A DNA stretch of 56,851 nucleotides from positions 1 to 56,851 of the forward strand of contig JAPOXY010000063.1 in NCBI GenBank assembly GCA_026706845.1. The letters run 5' to 3'. The notes below the pieces were generated by a model. That model saw only the letters and a program-made list of their open reading frames with translations, searched no databases and was not told the origin of the DNA. The stretch comes from Gemmatimonadota bacterium (lineage in GTDB: Bacteria > Latescibacterota > UBA2968). Positions 34,491-44,513 of this stretch are shown piece by piece. The first letter of the stretch is position 1; each line of letters begins with the position of its first letter. Both the position numbers and the translations under genes were made by a program.

Positions 34491-35357
34491 TCAGACGTAG
34501 AGTATTACGCCCAGAGTTAGTAACCACAGTGCGCAGGCGATCAGGAGAGGGATATCGCCTAATACGGTGGAGGTGGGGTTGCCGCCCCCGTCTTTTTTGT
34601 AGATGAGATAGAGGTAGCGCAACATACCGTAGATCACAAAGGGTACGGTGAGGTTGAGGTATTTGGTGCCGAGTTTTTCAATGACTTCGGGCGACATGGT
34701 GTAAAGCGCGTAGGATACCAGTGCACCGGCTGTGACGATGGCGATCATCTGGTCGAGAAATTGTGGGGAATATTCTGCGAGGATGCGGCGGTGGGTGCTG
34801 GCATCTCCTTCGAGCAGGGCGAGTTCATGCCGGCGCTTGGCAAAGCCGAGAAATAGTGCCAGCAGCATGGTGCAGAGGATGAACCAGGAGGAAATGGCGA
34901 CCTGAATCGCCACTGCACCTCCGATGGCGCGCAGAAGAAATCCCGCGGCAATGATCATTACATCGAGGATGACGATGTGTTTGAGGTACAGAGTATAGGC
35001 GATGTTCAGTACTGCATAAATGAGGAGGACGATCCCAAAATGGGGATGCACGTAAAATCCCCCGATCAGGGCGATCAGGGCGAGGAGGACAGCGGCGATG
35101 GCGGCGACAGAGACGCGGAGGGCACCCGAGGCTATTGGGCGATGGCGTTTCAGGGGATGCTGGCGGTCGTTTTCTCTGTCTCGGATGTCGTTGAAGAGAT
35201 ACGCTGCGCCAGAGATGAGGCAAAAACAGAGAAAGGCCAGACTGCCTTGCAGGAGGTCGCTGGGTTCAAAAATGCGTTTGGTAAAAACGAGCGCGGCCAG
35301 CACAAAGACATTTTTGACCCATTCGCGCGGGCGCATCGCGTGGATGAGTTGGAGCAT
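34491..35357 (-). CDS. UbiA-family phosphoribosyltransferase, DPPR-synthase-like
   Basis: A 288-residue polytopic enzyme with about eight spans and the two Asp-rich motifs of the family, NDIRDREND (about 57-65) and the C-terminal equivalent. The opening MRPREWVKNVFVLAAL and HPLKRHRPIASG match decaprenyl-phosphate phosphoribosyltransferase (DPPR synthase, Rv3806c type), which moves phosphoribose to polyprenyl phosphate for arabinose donor synthesis. The usual partners DprE1/DprE2 are not adjacent. It is separated from the giant outer-membrane gene by a terminator. Another prenyltransferase activity is possible. Confidence 0.85.
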   Translation of the reverse strand: MLQLIHAMRPREWVKNVFVLAALVFTKRIFEPSDLLQGSLAFLCFCLISGAAYLFNDIRDRENDRQHPLKRHRPIASGALRVSVAAIAAVLLALIALIGGFYVHPHFGIVLLIYAVLNIAYTLYLKHIVILDVMIIAAGFLLRAIGGAVAIQVAISSWFILCTMLLALFLGFAKRRHELALLEGDASTHRRILAEYSPQFLDQMIAIVTAGALVSYALYTMSPEVIEKLGTKYLNLTVPFVIYGMLRYLYLIYKKDGGGNPTSTVLGDIPLLIACALWLLTLGVILYV

Positions 35358-35372
35358 AAGCGTTAGAACAGC

Positions 35373-35406
35373 GAAAAGTGCCCCGCCGATTTATAGGCGG
35401 AGCACT
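35373..35406 (-). terminator. Terminator after giant OMP gene
   Basis: Stem AGTGC-CCGCC/GGCGG-GCACT with one mismatch (35377-35387 with 35396-35406), 8-base loop, and four Us on the minus strand. It lies 18 bases past the stop of the 35425 gene and separates it from the UbiA-type gene. Confidence 0.78.
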
Positions 35407-35424
35407 GGATTGCGAGAGATGGCT

Positions 35425-38400
35425 TTACAATGATAAACCAAAATAGAAGCGCATCCCACTTACCTCTTCGATGATCTCAGGATTGTTGCGGGCTGGGACT
35501 TCGAGTTTGGTGGGACGGGCGACGATGAAATAGCCAAACAGGGGCAGGCGGTAATGTGAAAACATCTGGAATCGGATTTCGGCGCCGTAGTCAAATAGGA
35601 AAGAGTTTTTGAATTTGTCCCATCGCCCACTGTGTACTTCTTCGTTTACATCAAAAATATCGCCGATACTGGCGGCGTTGGATGTGCCGCCAAATTCAAA
35701 GAAGAGCGAGGCGTAAATTTTGTCGAAGAAGAGGGGCGGCAGTTCCGCGCCGATGTGCTTGAAGATGGGCAGGGTCAGCGTGGTGCGACCAAAGAGGGCT
35801 TTGCCGCCTGCGATTGTGAAATATGGATAGCCGCGCAAGGTGCCCAGCCCACCGAGATAATAGCGCAGGGGGTAATAGAATACGCCTTCGAATGTGCCGC
35901 CCTCTTGTTGTACTTCTTTGACATAGCTGTCTTTGTAGGCTCCAAAGACCTGGAGTGCGAGTGTAGAGCGGCCGAAGAGCGGGATAAATTCGTTGAAGGA
36001 GGCGATGTATTCGTTGAAACCCACGTTGACTTTATCGCCTCGGAAAAATGCGGGCGACAGGTCTTCACCGATTGGGTCCGGGACAAAGTCCTCATTCACA
36101 TCGGGCGTGCGGGCCAGTGAATCTATTACGGTTGCATTGATGCGCCGATAGCGGAAGGATATTGCGCGACCGCCCGATGGGTTGATGTAGAGGTCGGTGG
36201 CGGGTTTGAGGGTGATGTAACTCCAACCGCCCATCCATTCGTGACTTTTGAAGAAGTCGAGTTCTTTGTAGAGAAAATCGTCGAGAAGGGTTTCCTGCGA
36301 TGCATAGCCCGGACCGGGGATCTGATCGGTGATGTCTTCAATAGCACCGGTCCCCAAATCGGTCTGGAAGACGCGAGAGCTGTCGTGGAGGACCTGAACG
36401 GCGTGCAAGTTTTCAGAATACTTGCGGTAGCCATAGGCCAGGCTAAAATAGTGTCCGCGGCCTGCTCCCATTTGGGCACCTACCGTAAAATCTGAGAAAA
36501 CATCCTTAAAATCGTCTTCTTCTGTGACCGTGAGGTCTAAGTGCTGCGTGACATTGGGGATTAGAACCTGTTGTCCTTCGTCGTTTTGGGTGATCAATGT
36601 GCCGCTGAGTGTATCGCGCACGGTTTGGACTATACCCAAATCCACGATGCTGTTGATGGTTTGCCTGCTGCCGCCAAAAAAGATGCGGGGGACATAGGTG
36701 CTTTGTTCAGATAGAATGGGCGTGAGACTGTTCTGGTAGTAGAAGGCGAATTCCGAGTTGAAGTCTTGTTGTCGTTTGAAGTTTTTGCCGATCAGGGCGG
36801 TGGTTACAAAGACGTCGCTGCCGAGCAGATCGCCCCAGGCCCATTGAACACCTGCGCTGATTTGATCCAGGCCGAATCGGTTGCCGATAAATGTGGGTCC
36901 CAGTAATGCGATGGGTGTGATTCCATAAGAGACGAGGCGCGTGGAATACCGCCCAATGTCGTGAAGTTCGGTGATGGATTTGCCGGTGTAAATTTCGGCA
37001 TAGTCTCGCGCAATACCCTCGGGAGGATCAATGGCAACAGCCTCGGATAGGGGTATGCGATAGAGGTTGTAGTTCGCCGCGTGATATCCCGCGTAGATCA
37101 CGTCTTTGGCATCGGGAGAAATAGTGGGCAAAAACGCGCCGCCCACAACATTGGTCAGTTGCTTTTGTTCTCCGGTGGCCATGTCGTGGGTGTAGAGGTT
37201 GAAGATGCCCGTGCGGTCCGAACTGAAGACGAATCCGCTGCCATCGGGCAGCCAGACGGGGTCGCGTTCGTCGGCTGTGGAGTGTACGATGGCTTTGAAG
37301 TTGGCATTGTTGGCATAGGCGAGGCTGTCGGGAAATGCCTTGAGGCTGTCGGCCTTTGCCTGCTGGAGGCTGTCGAGTTGTGTGTCAACTTCTTCTTTTT
37401 TCAGTGAACGTCTGCCTTTTTTCTTTTCCCAGGTTGTGGCATCCACGTCGATGATGGCAATGTCGCGGTCTTCGCCCGTGCGGAATATGCTGAAGAGCAG
37501 GTGTTTGCCGTCAGGCGACCATTTTGGGCCAAAATACTGCGTGGCGTCGTTGTTGTTTGTGAGATACCGCACATCGGTGCCGTCGGTATTTACAAGGCCG
37601 ATGTTCGCCGTGCCATCTCTCATGGTTACAAAGGCGATTTGTTTGCCATCGGGGGAGAGGGTGGGGTCTTTGCCGCGCAGACCCACGGTGACGCGGGTTT
37701 CTTTTTTCGTTTTAGTATCATAGGTGAAGATGTCCCAACGCGCGCCTACGGCTTTGATGTACATCAGGCTGTCGCCGCTGGCTGTCCAGACAAAGCGATT
37801 ATCGACGCGATCGGCTATTTTTGTGACTTTTTTGGTGGTGAGGTCCATCACTTTGAGTTCGGTGATGAAATAGTCGCTGTCGTCGTTGGAGATAAAGCCC
37901 AGCTTGTCGCCCTGGGGGGAATAGACCGGGTGATAGTCCAAATTGCCCCTATCGACCATCATTTCGCCTTCGCGTTCACCAGCTTCCTGGATGTCGCTTT
38001 GAACCGCGCTGTATTGTTCTTCAATATGCGCTTTCCAGTCGCGGTAGAGTTGTTTGGCCGATACACCAGTGGCTTTTTTGAGCGAGGAGTTGAAGTTGAT
38101 AATGGGTCTGTGTTCAAAAATTTGCCTGACAACGGGGGGTCCAAAGCGTTCGCCAATGTAGTTGAGCATGGCGAATCCCTGATTATAGACCATTTCGCCG
38201 TGGTAATTGCCCTTGCCGCCGAGTTGTCCCATGCTGGGGAGGGAGAGCAGATCATTTTCGAGAGCGGCCATGCGCAGGAGCATATCGCGGTGTGTGTCCC
38301 AGTGGTCGTCGCCGTATTGGGTGGCTTCGTATTGCGCGATGCCTTCGGCAAAACCCGAGTTGACGGCGAGATGATACAGGCCAAGTGTAAAGCTGAAATC

Positions 38401-39000
38401 GGGATTTTCATTGGCGCGAGAGGCGTTGACTATGCCAATTTGGAATGGCAAGCCCTTATAGGCGGCTTTCAGTGTTACGATATGGGCGAGTTCGTGGACA
38501 AAAACATTGCGTACCCAGTCGCTGGTGCCGCGGATTTCCCAGTCGATGGGGTTGGTCCAGAAGTGGATATAATTGGCGCTGTACACGGCAAAGGCATTGC
38601 CCAGATAATCCGCTTGATCGTCAACGACGACATGGATGGGTGCGATGCGATCGACAAAGGTGGGATAATGGCGCATGAGATTCGAGAGGACCTCATCGCA
38701 GAAGTCGGCAATTTGGCGTGCGGTTTTTTCGGCTGTGGAGAAGTAGATGTTGAAATATCTGGTGCGAATCATTTTGGCACTGGCCGCACGCAGTCCCAAA
38801 AGCGCTGGGAAGAAGCCGTCGGCAGTTTCGGACGTCCAATACGTGTAGCTTTTTTGATCGGGAGACGGACGGTTCAACGGGGTGTTGGCGAGGTCAACAC
38901 CAATGGCTTTGGCGGGACCTAAAGAGGGGGGCTGTGCCAGGGCGGTGTGGGATATGAGGCCGGTGAGACACAGCAACGTTAATATTTTGAAGACCTTCAC
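35425..39000 (-). CDS. Peptidase MA + TolB propeller + Omp85-like barrel
   Basis: A 1191-residue outer-membrane protein. A signal peptide (residues 1-22, cleavage near ALAQ) is followed by a gluzincin peptidase domain with HELAH (169-173) and a later Glu in GFAEGIAQYE. Next is a TolB/PD40 beta-propeller (HPVYSPQGDKLGF, DPTLSPDGKQIAF, GPKWSPDGKHLLF, PTISPDAKDVIYAG). From about residue 730 comes a beta-rich C-terminus ending FYFGLSL, with LRGYPYF near 1070, like the conserved L6 turn of Omp85 barrels. Start codon is GTG, with AAGGAG (39007-39012). It may anchor a periplasmic or surface protease to the outer membrane and possibly secrete or assemble a partner. The role is unknown. Confidence 0.86.
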   Translation of the reverse strand: MKVFKILTLLCLTGLISHTALAQPPSLGPAKAIGVDLANTPLNRPSPDQKSYTYWTSETADGFFPALLGLRAASAKMIRTRYFNIYFSTAEKTARQIADFCDEVLSNLMRHYPTFVDRIAPIHVVVDDQADYLGNAFAVYSANYIHFWTNPIDWEIRGTSDWVRNVFVHELAHIVTLKAAYKGLPFQIGIVNASRANENPDFSFTLGLYHLAVNSGFAEGIAQYEATQYGDDHWDTHRDMLLRMAALENDLLSLPSMGQLGGKGNYHGEMVYNQGFAMLNYIGERFGPPVVRQIFEHRPIINFNSSLKKATGVSAKQLYRDWKAHIEEQYSAVQSDIQEAGEREGEMMVDRGNLDYHPVYSPQGDKLGFISNDDSDYFITELKVMDLTTKKVTKIADRVDNRFVWTASGDSLMYIKAVGARWDIFTYDTKTKKETRVTVGLRGKDPTLSPDGKQIAFVTMRDGTANIGLVNTDGTDVRYLTNNNDATQYFGPKWSPDGKHLLFSIFRTGEDRDIAIIDVDATTWEKKKGRRSLKKEEVDTQLDSLQQAKADSLKAFPDSLAYANNANFKAIVHSTADERDPVWLPDGSGFVFSSDRTGIFNLYTHDMATGEQKQLTNVVGGAFLPTISPDAKDVIYAGYHAANYNLYRIPLSEAVAIDPPEGIARDYAEIYTGKSITELHDIGRYSTRLVSYGITPIALLGPTFIGNRFGLDQISAGVQWAWGDLLGSDVFVTTALIGKNFKRQQDFNSEFAFYYQNSLTPILSEQSTYVPRIFFGGSRQTINSIVDLGIVQTVRDTLSGTLITQNDEGQQVLIPNVTQHLDLTVTEEDDFKDVFSDFTVGAQMGAGRGHYFSLAYGYRKYSENLHAVQVLHDSSRVFQTDLGTGAIEDITDQIPGPGYASQETLLDDFLYKELDFFKSHEWMGGWSYITLKPATDLYINPSGGRAISFRYRRINATVIDSLARTPDVNEDFVPDPIGEDLSPAFFRGDKVNVGFNEYIASFNEFIPLFGRSTLALQVFGAYKDSYVKEVQQEGGTFEGVFYYPLRYYLGGLGTLRGYPYFTIAGGKALFGRTTLTLPIFKHIGAELPPLFFDKIYASLFFEFGGTSNAASIGDIFDVNEEVHSGRWDKFKNSFLFDYGAEIRFQMFSHYRLPLFGYFIVARPTKLEVPARNNPEIIEEVSGMRFYFGLSL

Positions 39001-39042
39001 TTATGACTCCTTGAGATGGTGGATGGATTGGGCTCCTGCTTA

Positions 39043-39993
39043 TTAATTGTGCCGCAAGATACAGGCCACGCTGTGGCCGGGTTCGATGTCTAAGAGTTCG
39101 GGTTTGCGGTGGGCGCAGTCCGGGGTTGCTTCGGGACAGCGCGGATGAAATGCACAGCCCGAAGGGATGTTGACCGGGCTGGGCACATCGCCTGTTAGAA
39201 TGGTGCGCGATCCCCTGACGCGCGGATCGGGTATGGGGATTGATGAGAGCAATGCGCGCGTATAGGGATGCTGCGGATTGTCGTAGAGTTCCTGGCTTTC
39301 TGCCAGTTCTACAATTTTGCCCAGGTACATGACTGCTACGCGATTGGAGATGTGTTTGACCACGCTTAAGTCGTGCGCGATGAATAGATAGGCGAGGCCA
39401 AACTGTGTCTGTAAATCCTGGAGCAAGTTTACAATTTGTGCCTGAATCGATACGTCGAGTGCAGACACGGGTTCGTCCGCGACAATGAATTGCGGTTTTA
39501 CGGCCAATGCGCGGGCAATGCCAATGCGCTGTCGCTGTCCACCGGAAAATTCGTGCGGATATCGGCGCGCGACGTCGGGAGATAAGCCCACGGTGTTGAG
39601 CAGGTCTGCGACTCGATCTCTTGTTTTGTCGCCGTGGATTTTCAGAGGTTCCGAGAGGATGCCGCCGATGGTGAGGCGGGGGTTTAGCGATCCGTAGGGG
39701 TCCTGAAAGATGATTTGCATGTGTCGGCGCAGTGTTCGAAGTTGCTTTTTTTTCAGGGAGAGGATGTCGTTATTTTTGAATCGCACGGTGCCTGATGTCG
39801 CGTCAATAAGGCGCAATATGGCGCGTCCTGTTGTGGTTTTTCCGCATCCGGATTCGCCGACCAGGCCGAGGGTTTCGCCGGGAGATATATCGAAGCTCAC
39901 GTCATCTACTGCTTTGACATGCCCGGTGTTGCGCCCCCAGAGTCCCTGAGAAATGGGGTAGTGTTTTTTTAGATTTTGAACTTGAAGTAGCAC
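39043..39993 (-). CDS. Peptide ABC importer ATPase, OppF-like
   Basis: A 316-residue ATPase of the oligopeptide/dipeptide importer type: Walker [10 protein letters not shown], signature [10 protein letters not shown], Walker [15 protein letters not shown] and the C-terminal oligopeptide domain with [17 protein letters not shown], where cysteines bind a [4Fe-4S] cluster in some homologues. The frame extends to a GTG at 40020, inside oppD. The GTG at 39993 is preferred because homologues begin at this point ([12 protein letters not shown]) and GGCGAG is close by. It pairs with the OppD-like protein upstream; membrane and binding components are not here. Confidence 0.9.
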   Translation of the reverse strand: MLLQVQNLKKHYPISQGLWGRNTGHVKAVDDVSFDISPGETLGLVGESGCGKTTTGRAILRLIDATSGTVRFKNNDILSLKKKQLRTLRRHMQIIFQDPYGSLNPRLTIGGILSEPLKIHGDKTRDRVADLLNTVGLSPDVARRYPHEFSGGQRQRIGIARALAVKPQFIVADEPVSALDVSIQAQIVNLLQDLQTQFGLAYLFIAHDLSVVKHISNRVAVMYLGKIVELAESQELYDNPQHPYTRALLSSIPIPDPRVRGSRTILTGDVPSPVNIPSGCAFHPRCPEATPDCAHRKPELLDIEPGHSVACILRHN

Positions 39994-40004
39994 AATTTCT
40001 CGCC

Positions 40005-40967
40005 TTATGCCATCCAACACGCGGTCTGGTGATCGCCGTCAATTATTTGCAGTTGCGGTGTGGTTTCCCTGCAAATTGCATCGACCTTTTCACATCGATC
40101 TGCAAATCGACATCCCGATGGAAATCGCGTGGCTTCGGGTACTGTGCCCGGAATGGTTCTGAGGCGCTTGTTCGCGATATCCAGACGGGGCACTGATGCG
40201 AGTAACCCCTGCGTGTAGGGATGCCTGGGATTGTGAAAGATCGCGTCTGATGGTCCGGTTTCTACAATTTTTCCTGCGTACATGACCGCGACCTGATCGG
40301 CGGCTTCGGCAATAATACCCAAATCGTGTGTGATGAGCAGGACTGCCATGCCGAGTTGTTGTTGCAAGTCGCGCAACAGGTCCAGGATTTGCGCTTGTAT
40401 GGTGACATCGAGTGCCGTTGTGGGTTCGTCGGCTATCAGCACTTTGGGATTGCACGAGAGGGCCATGGCGATCATCACGCGCTGGCGTTGCCCGCCCGAT
40501 AATTGGTGCGGGTATTCGTTTGCGCGTTGTTCGGGATCGGGCAGGCCCACAAGGTGGAACATTTCAACTGTTTTTTTTCGCGCTTCTGTTTTTTCTAATC
40601 CCTGATGCCGCCTTACGGCTTCGTCAATCTGGAACCCACAGGTGTAAACCGGGTTGAGGCTGGTCATGGGTTCCTGAAAGATCATGGCAATGTCATTGCC
40701 GCGTATGTCGCGCATTTCGGTATCTGAAAGGGATACCAGGTCCCGGTCTTGAAAAAAAATATGCCCACCTTCAATGCGGCCAGGATGAGGTACCAATCGC
40801 ATGATTGACAGCGAAGTGACACTTTTTCCGCACCCCGATTCACCAACAAGGCCATACGTTTCGCCCCTGTTGAGTGTGAATGATACGCCATCTACCGCCC
40901 TCGCTGTTTCGCTGTCTGTGTGAAAATGCGTTTGGAGGTTGTCAACTGTCAGCACGGAATTGGGCAT
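40005..40967 (-). CDS. Peptide ABC importer ATPase, OppD-like
   Basis: A 320-residue ATPase with Walker [10 protein letters not shown]-loop [11 protein letters not shown], signature [12 protein letters not shown], Walker [14 protein letters not shown] and the C-terminal [19 protein letters not shown] cysteine region. Together with OppF it drives uptake of di- or oligopeptides, nickel or other substrates bound by a lipoprotein. Its stop is 11 bases from the preferred oppF start. No permease or solute-binding protein lies in the window. Confidence 0.92.
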   Translation of the reverse strand: MPNSVLTVDNLQTHFHTDSETARAVDGVSFTLNRGETYGLVGESGCGKSVTSLSIMRLVPHPGRIEGGHIFFQDRDLVSLSDTEMRDIRGNDIAMIFQEPMTSLNPVYTCGFQIDEAVRRHQGLEKTEARKKTVEMFHLVGLPDPEQRANEYPHQLSGGQRQRVMIAMALSCNPKVLIADEPTTALDVTIQAQILDLLRDLQQQLGMAVLLITHDLGIIAEAADQVAVMYAGKIVETGPSDAIFHNPRHPYTQGLLASVPRLDIANKRLRTIPGTVPEATRFPSGCRFADRCEKVDAICRETTPQLQIIDGDHQTACWMA

Positions 40968-41053
40968 GTAATGTTTCTTTGGACTTCTATACGGGTTTGA
41001 ACGTTCCCGTTTTTTTAGGGAGATGCGCGAATGGACACGCGTTTCTCCACGAA

Positions 41054-41785
41054 TTAAAAATAAGGCAATGGGAGCACGAGCCAGTCTTCGAGCAAGAATC
41101 CGACGCGCCCAATCAGCAGTGAGAGACGCGCCATGATGGTGTAGCCAAATGATGCGCCAAACGAGATCATGAGGAACCAGATGCCAATTTTGGACGCCAC
41201 GCCCACGGGACCAGTGTGTTCGACAGAATAAAAGAAATACACGAGTACTGTAACGACGCCGACCAGAATAATGAGCAGATTTAATCCTTCCCAGGTAGCT
41301 GATATGGGTTGCATGGTCGGTTCCATTTGGGCCAGCAAATTGGCCGCAATAGTACGTGGGATGGTCAGTCCCGCTCCCAGACCGACCACAAATGCGAATG
41401 CGATACGACTGAGCCAGCTAAATTTCGCCGAGGAGAGTTGGGTGAGCATGAAGAGGCCGAGCAATGTGGGCACGATGAGCCACAAATCGCTCATGCTCTC
41501 ACTGTCGAGTTCAGAGAAAGGCTCCACGACATCGGCCCAAAGCACGGTGTACCAAATTTGGGTGAGAGAGTATGCGGCTGCGACCCCCACATAGAGATTT
41601 TCGGCGAATTTGAAGAGGGGGTTGTCTTTGTAGAGAAAGCTATAGAGCGACAAGGTGATGCCAGCTGCAATAAACGTGCCAAAGCCGGTCCAGTTTGCGG
41701 AGAGTTTGTCCCAGCCAAAGAGGTAGATATTGATGGCGGCAAATATGAATAAGAAGGCAATAAAAATGACCTGATCGCGGCTCAC
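41054..41785 (-). CDS. Integral membrane protein of GlmL cluster
   Basis: I do not recognise this 243-residue protein. It has about seven predicted spans, the clearest at residues 5-23, 33-50, 62-80, 100-115, 125-150, 170-190 and 205-230. It starts with GTG; the start overlaps the stop of the upstream gene by 4 bases (GTGA), with GGAGGT before it. It is the last gene of the set that begins with the GlmL-like ATPase, and it probably belongs to the same membrane complex as its three neighbours. No conserved charged or cysteine motif is evident. Confidence 0.8.
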   Translation of the reverse strand: MSRDQVIFIAFLFIFAAINIYLFGWDKLSANWTGFGTFIAAGITLSLYSFLYKDNPLFKFAENLYVGVAAAYSLTQIWYTVLWADVVEPFSELDSESMSDLWLIVPTLLGLFMLTQLSSAKFSWLSRIAFAFVVGLGAGLTIPRTIAANLLAQMEPTMQPISATWEGLNLLIILVGVVTVLVYFFYSVEHTGPVGVASKIGIWFLMISFGASFGYTIMARLSLLIGRVGFLLEDWLVLPLPYF

Positions 41786-42612
41786 TGGGCACCTCCTCTC
41801 TGTCGTCCATAAAGGAAGTACATCACATTGCCCAGGAGGATGAAGGCGATGATGATGAGATGTACAACGGATTGGGCACCCATACCCGCGGTGGCTTTGC
41901 CCGATGTCTCAATCAGGGTCTCGTATTCGGCGGCACCGGCTAATCCGCCCATCATGCCGTTCATTTGACCCGATTGTAAGTAGGGATATTGATCGGGTGC
42001 CATAACAGCAGTACAGCCAATGCCAAATTTGAATTTGTAGCGTTCTTGCCCGTAGGGTATCCAGACACCATCCGGCGTGTTGCCCGATGCCAGGCAGATC
42101 ACATAGTCGAAGTCCGCCAATCCCTTTATGTTTTTGGTGACAGGTAATTCGGTCGTATCGCTACCTTGCAGATCTTTTTGGAATGCATTATGAAAGTCGT
42201 TGCCCATGTTGATGACCAGTGAACCGAAGCCCGTTTTATAACCCAGATACGTATAATCCTCACCGTATTGTGCACCAAATTCTTTTGATGTGGTATCAAA
42301 TGCTTCTTGTGCAAGGCCAACAGCATCTACCCAGTGTGACATCCCAACTACTTTGACATTGCGCTTGAAACAGTGGCGCAAAACTGCAATGGCCATGGGC
42401 TGTACTTCGGGCATGGATCCGGGTCCGTAGTCAAAGGAGATGAGAATGGTGCCGTTTTTTTCTGCCACTTCTTCGATCGTGTCGTAAATCGCTTTGACAT
42501 CTTCCGTGATGTGGATAGGCAGGCGTATGGCAGCCAACGAGGGAATGATGATACCGAGCGCGACAAAGACAAAGATGATACGGCGGTCGATATTGAGCAA
42601 AAATTCTTTCAT
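41782..42612 (-). CDS. Membrane protein with Rossmann-like domain
   Basis: An unrecognised 276-residue protein. A hydrophobic span lies near the N-terminus (about 12-28) and another at the C-terminus (about 247-268). Between them is a soluble part with alternating strands and helices (ILISFDYGPGSMPEVQPMA, VKVVGMSHWVDAVGLAQE, DYVICLASGNTPDGVW), suggestive of a Rossmann-like or periplasmic sensor fold. The ATG overlaps the previous stop by one base (TAATG), behind GGAGGT. Its gene order in the GlmL cluster implies a subunit of the same assembly. Confidence 0.78.
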   Translation of the reverse strand: MKEFLLNIDRRIIFVFVALGIIIPSLAAIRLPIHITEDVKAIYDTIEEVAEKNGTILISFDYGPGSMPEVQPMAIAVLRHCFKRNVKVVGMSHWVDAVGLAQEAFDTTSKEFGAQYGEDYTYLGYKTGFGSLVINMGNDFHNAFQKDLQGSDTTELPVTKNIKGLADFDYVICLASGNTPDGVWIPYGQERYKFKFGIGCTAVMAPDQYPYLQSGQMNGMMGGLAGAAEYETLIETSGKATAGMGAQSVVHLIIIAFILLGNVMYFLYGRQRGGAQ

Positions 42613-43268
42613 TATTCACCTCCGCCGAGATAAGAGCGTTCGATGCCAAAAATGATGCGTAATGCCGTGGCGACAGCACCAAGGCTGACGCCGAGCAAAA
42701 TGCCGCGCTTGGCCGCCAGATTGGGCACATCCATCATCCATTGGGCAATTTGGGGAAGCTCCTGATAAATTGATGCGCCAATGGGTACACGGCCGATCAT
42801 CACGATAATAGCCGATACGAGCAGGATTGCCGCTTCTGGCGTGCGTGCGCGAAAGGTTCGATAGGCAGCAGATGCGATGAAAAACGCGAGAATAGAGAAC
42901 ATGGTGGCATCAGCTGGTACCTGTACATACTTAAACATCCAGTCAAAAGGACCCGAATCAAGTACCTGGGAGGTGAAAGGACCTTGTCCATTGTTGTAGA
43001 TTGCGAAGATGGACATGAGCACAAAGCCCACGAATACAAGGAAACTATATCCCCATCCGGCTTGTTGCCGCTGAACGCGACTCCAGTGCAAGCGCATCAG
43101 GCTGTAGATGCCCAACACCAGAGCGAAGGCCGCGATAATTCGATTCCAGGTTGTCAAGTCCTGCTCGAGATTTTGGGCGCCGCTGTATGGAATGTAGTAA
43201 ACGAGAATACCAATCATACCCAGAACAAAGGCGATGATCAGCGGAAATGTACGTCGTAAAAAAAGCAT
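42612..43268 (-). CDS. Integral membrane protein of GlmL cluster
   Basis: An unrecognised 218-residue protein with about six spans (RRTFPLIIAFVLGMIGILV near the start, then segments at about 44-60, 75-90, 117-133, 145-160 and 190-205). Start at 43268 lies 14 bases after the DUF6754-like gene. No enzymatic motif is visible. It is packed between two other membrane proteins with overlaps of one base or short gaps, so it is expected to be made at the same time and place. Confidence 0.78.
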   Translation of the reverse strand: MLFLRRTFPLIIAFVLGMIGILVYYIPYSGAQNLEQDLTTWNRIIAAFALVLGIYSLMRLHWSRVQRQQAGWGYSFLVFVGFVLMSIFAIYNNGQGPFTSQVLDSGPFDWMFKYVQVPADATMFSILAFFIASAAYRTFRARTPEAAILLVSAIIVMIGRVPIGASIYQELPQIAQWMMDVPNLAAKRGILLGVSLGAVATALRIIFGIERSYLGGGE

Positions 43269-43282
43269 AAAAGAATCCCCTG

Positions 43283-44491
43283 TTAATATGCCGTGAAAAT
43301 ATGCGTGAGTGTTTGATTTCCAAGGGTTGCCAGGAGCGTGCCCAAAATCATGGCGATTAAGAGCACGACTTTGCCGATGTCCTGTCCTTTGAGACTGCCC
43401 AGCAGTTTGGGTTCGCGAGAGAGGTACGCGCTTGCTGCATAGAGTTCTTCACCCATGAGCGTATAGTCGCAGGTAGTAATAAAAAAGGGTAGTTGGGTGT
43501 AGGAGTCAGTGCCCGCGATCTGAATAGCATTGATGGAAGCACCTGTTTCTGCCAGCAAGAGCGATTCGGCGTAGAAGGATCCCATCATGATGTTGGTGGC
43601 TGGTCTATCGCGCACCATCATACCGTCGAGGGCTGCGGCATAGCTGAATTGTTCTGTCGCTGCCAAAAAGACCATGTCGTCGGAATATGCGTCGGGACGG
43701 CCCGCATTGAGATAGGATTCTTTAACGACTTCCTGACTTACGGCCATGACAACTGAGTAGCGATTGGCAACGCGCAATTCGGTATTAAATTCGGCTGTAC
43801 GGTGGGCTACACGAGAGAGAACATTGATTGCCGCAATGGTGGAAACACTGTCCATGTCATGCAATCCATGCACAAAGAGCACGGGTTTGCCCATTTCAGT
43901 GGCGCGACCAAGGGCTTCGTCGAGGGCTTCGAGACCGGCGATGCGGCGGATGAAGAGTTCGCGTTTTTGGGCGAGGAGAATGCCGCCTAAAATGATGAGA
44001 GAGAAGATTGTGCCGATGACGAAGTTGTTATCTTTGGTCCAGTTGAAAAAATTTTCATAGGCTTCTGCGCTTGCGATTGCAGAGGGAAATGATTCGCCAG
44101 AGGGAAGATGAGCCGTGACCTGTACGTAATAGGTTTTGCCATTTTCAATGGCGATTCTTTTAGGTGGGTCGGTTGGAGCAACATATGCGGTGATTTTGGC
44201 AAAGATTTTTTTGTATGTCTCTTCGCCATGTCCAAAGGTGGCAGGATCGGTGGATTGCAGATTCGCTGCATCGAACTTAGCGGCATGAAAAGGCCCATTT
44301 TCAGATTCGCCGATTGAAATTGTGTATCTGATTTGTTCGGCTCTCTCATAGGATTCTGGGTAGTCCCAGGTGACGGTGATGCTGCCTCCTGAGTCGTTGG
44401 GGGTGTCTTCGGCTTTGACACCGGTGGGTTGTTGTGCATACAACTGTGCCGCGCAGAGCACGAGTGTGATGCAACACAAAAAATATCTCAT
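43283..44491 (-). CDS. FN3 and DUF6754-like membrane protein
   Basis: A 402-residue protein. An N-terminal signal peptide (about 1-20, cleavage near LYAQ) leads to a fibronectin type III domain (about 22-145, with SGGSITVTWDYPESY and NGKTYYVQVTAH). A membrane span follows near 160-178, then a cytoplasmic-looking domain of about 190 residues with RNAELRVANRYSV-like and SDDMVFLAATEQFSYAA segments that I recall from the DUF6754 family. A last span is at the C-terminus. The frame can be extended to 44659, but the ATG at 44491 has GGGAG at 7 bases and yields a proper signal peptide. It is the likely extracellular-facing core of the GlmL cluster complex. The DUF name is from memory and unverified. 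Confidence 0.75.
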   Translation of the reverse strand: MRYFLCCITLVLCAAQLYAQQPTGVKAEDTPNDSGGSITVTWDYPESYERAEQIRYTISIGESENGPFHAAKFDAANLQSTDPATFGHGEETYKKIFAKITAYVAPTDPPKRIAIENGKTYYVQVTAHLPSGESFPSAIASAEAYENFFNWTKDNNFVIGTIFSLIILGGILLAQKRELFIRRIAGLEALDEALGRATEMGKPVLFVHGLHDMDSVSTIAAINVLSRVAHRTAEFNTELRVANRYSVVMAVSQEVVKESYLNAGRPDAYSDDMVFLAATEQFSYAAALDGMMVRDRPATNIMMGSFYAESLLLAETGASINAIQIAGTDSYTQLPFFITTCDYTLMGEELYAASAYLSREPKLLGSLKGQDIGKVVLLIAMILGTLLATLGNQTLTHIFTAY

Positions 44492-44513
44492 ACGCAATCT
44501 CCCGATGGGTCGT

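Noticed and set aside
37501-38922. 473-codon plus-strand frame opposite the giant outer-membrane gene
   Set aside because: It lies wholly antisense to a gene with signal peptide, HELAH and propeller motifs, and its translation has no domain.
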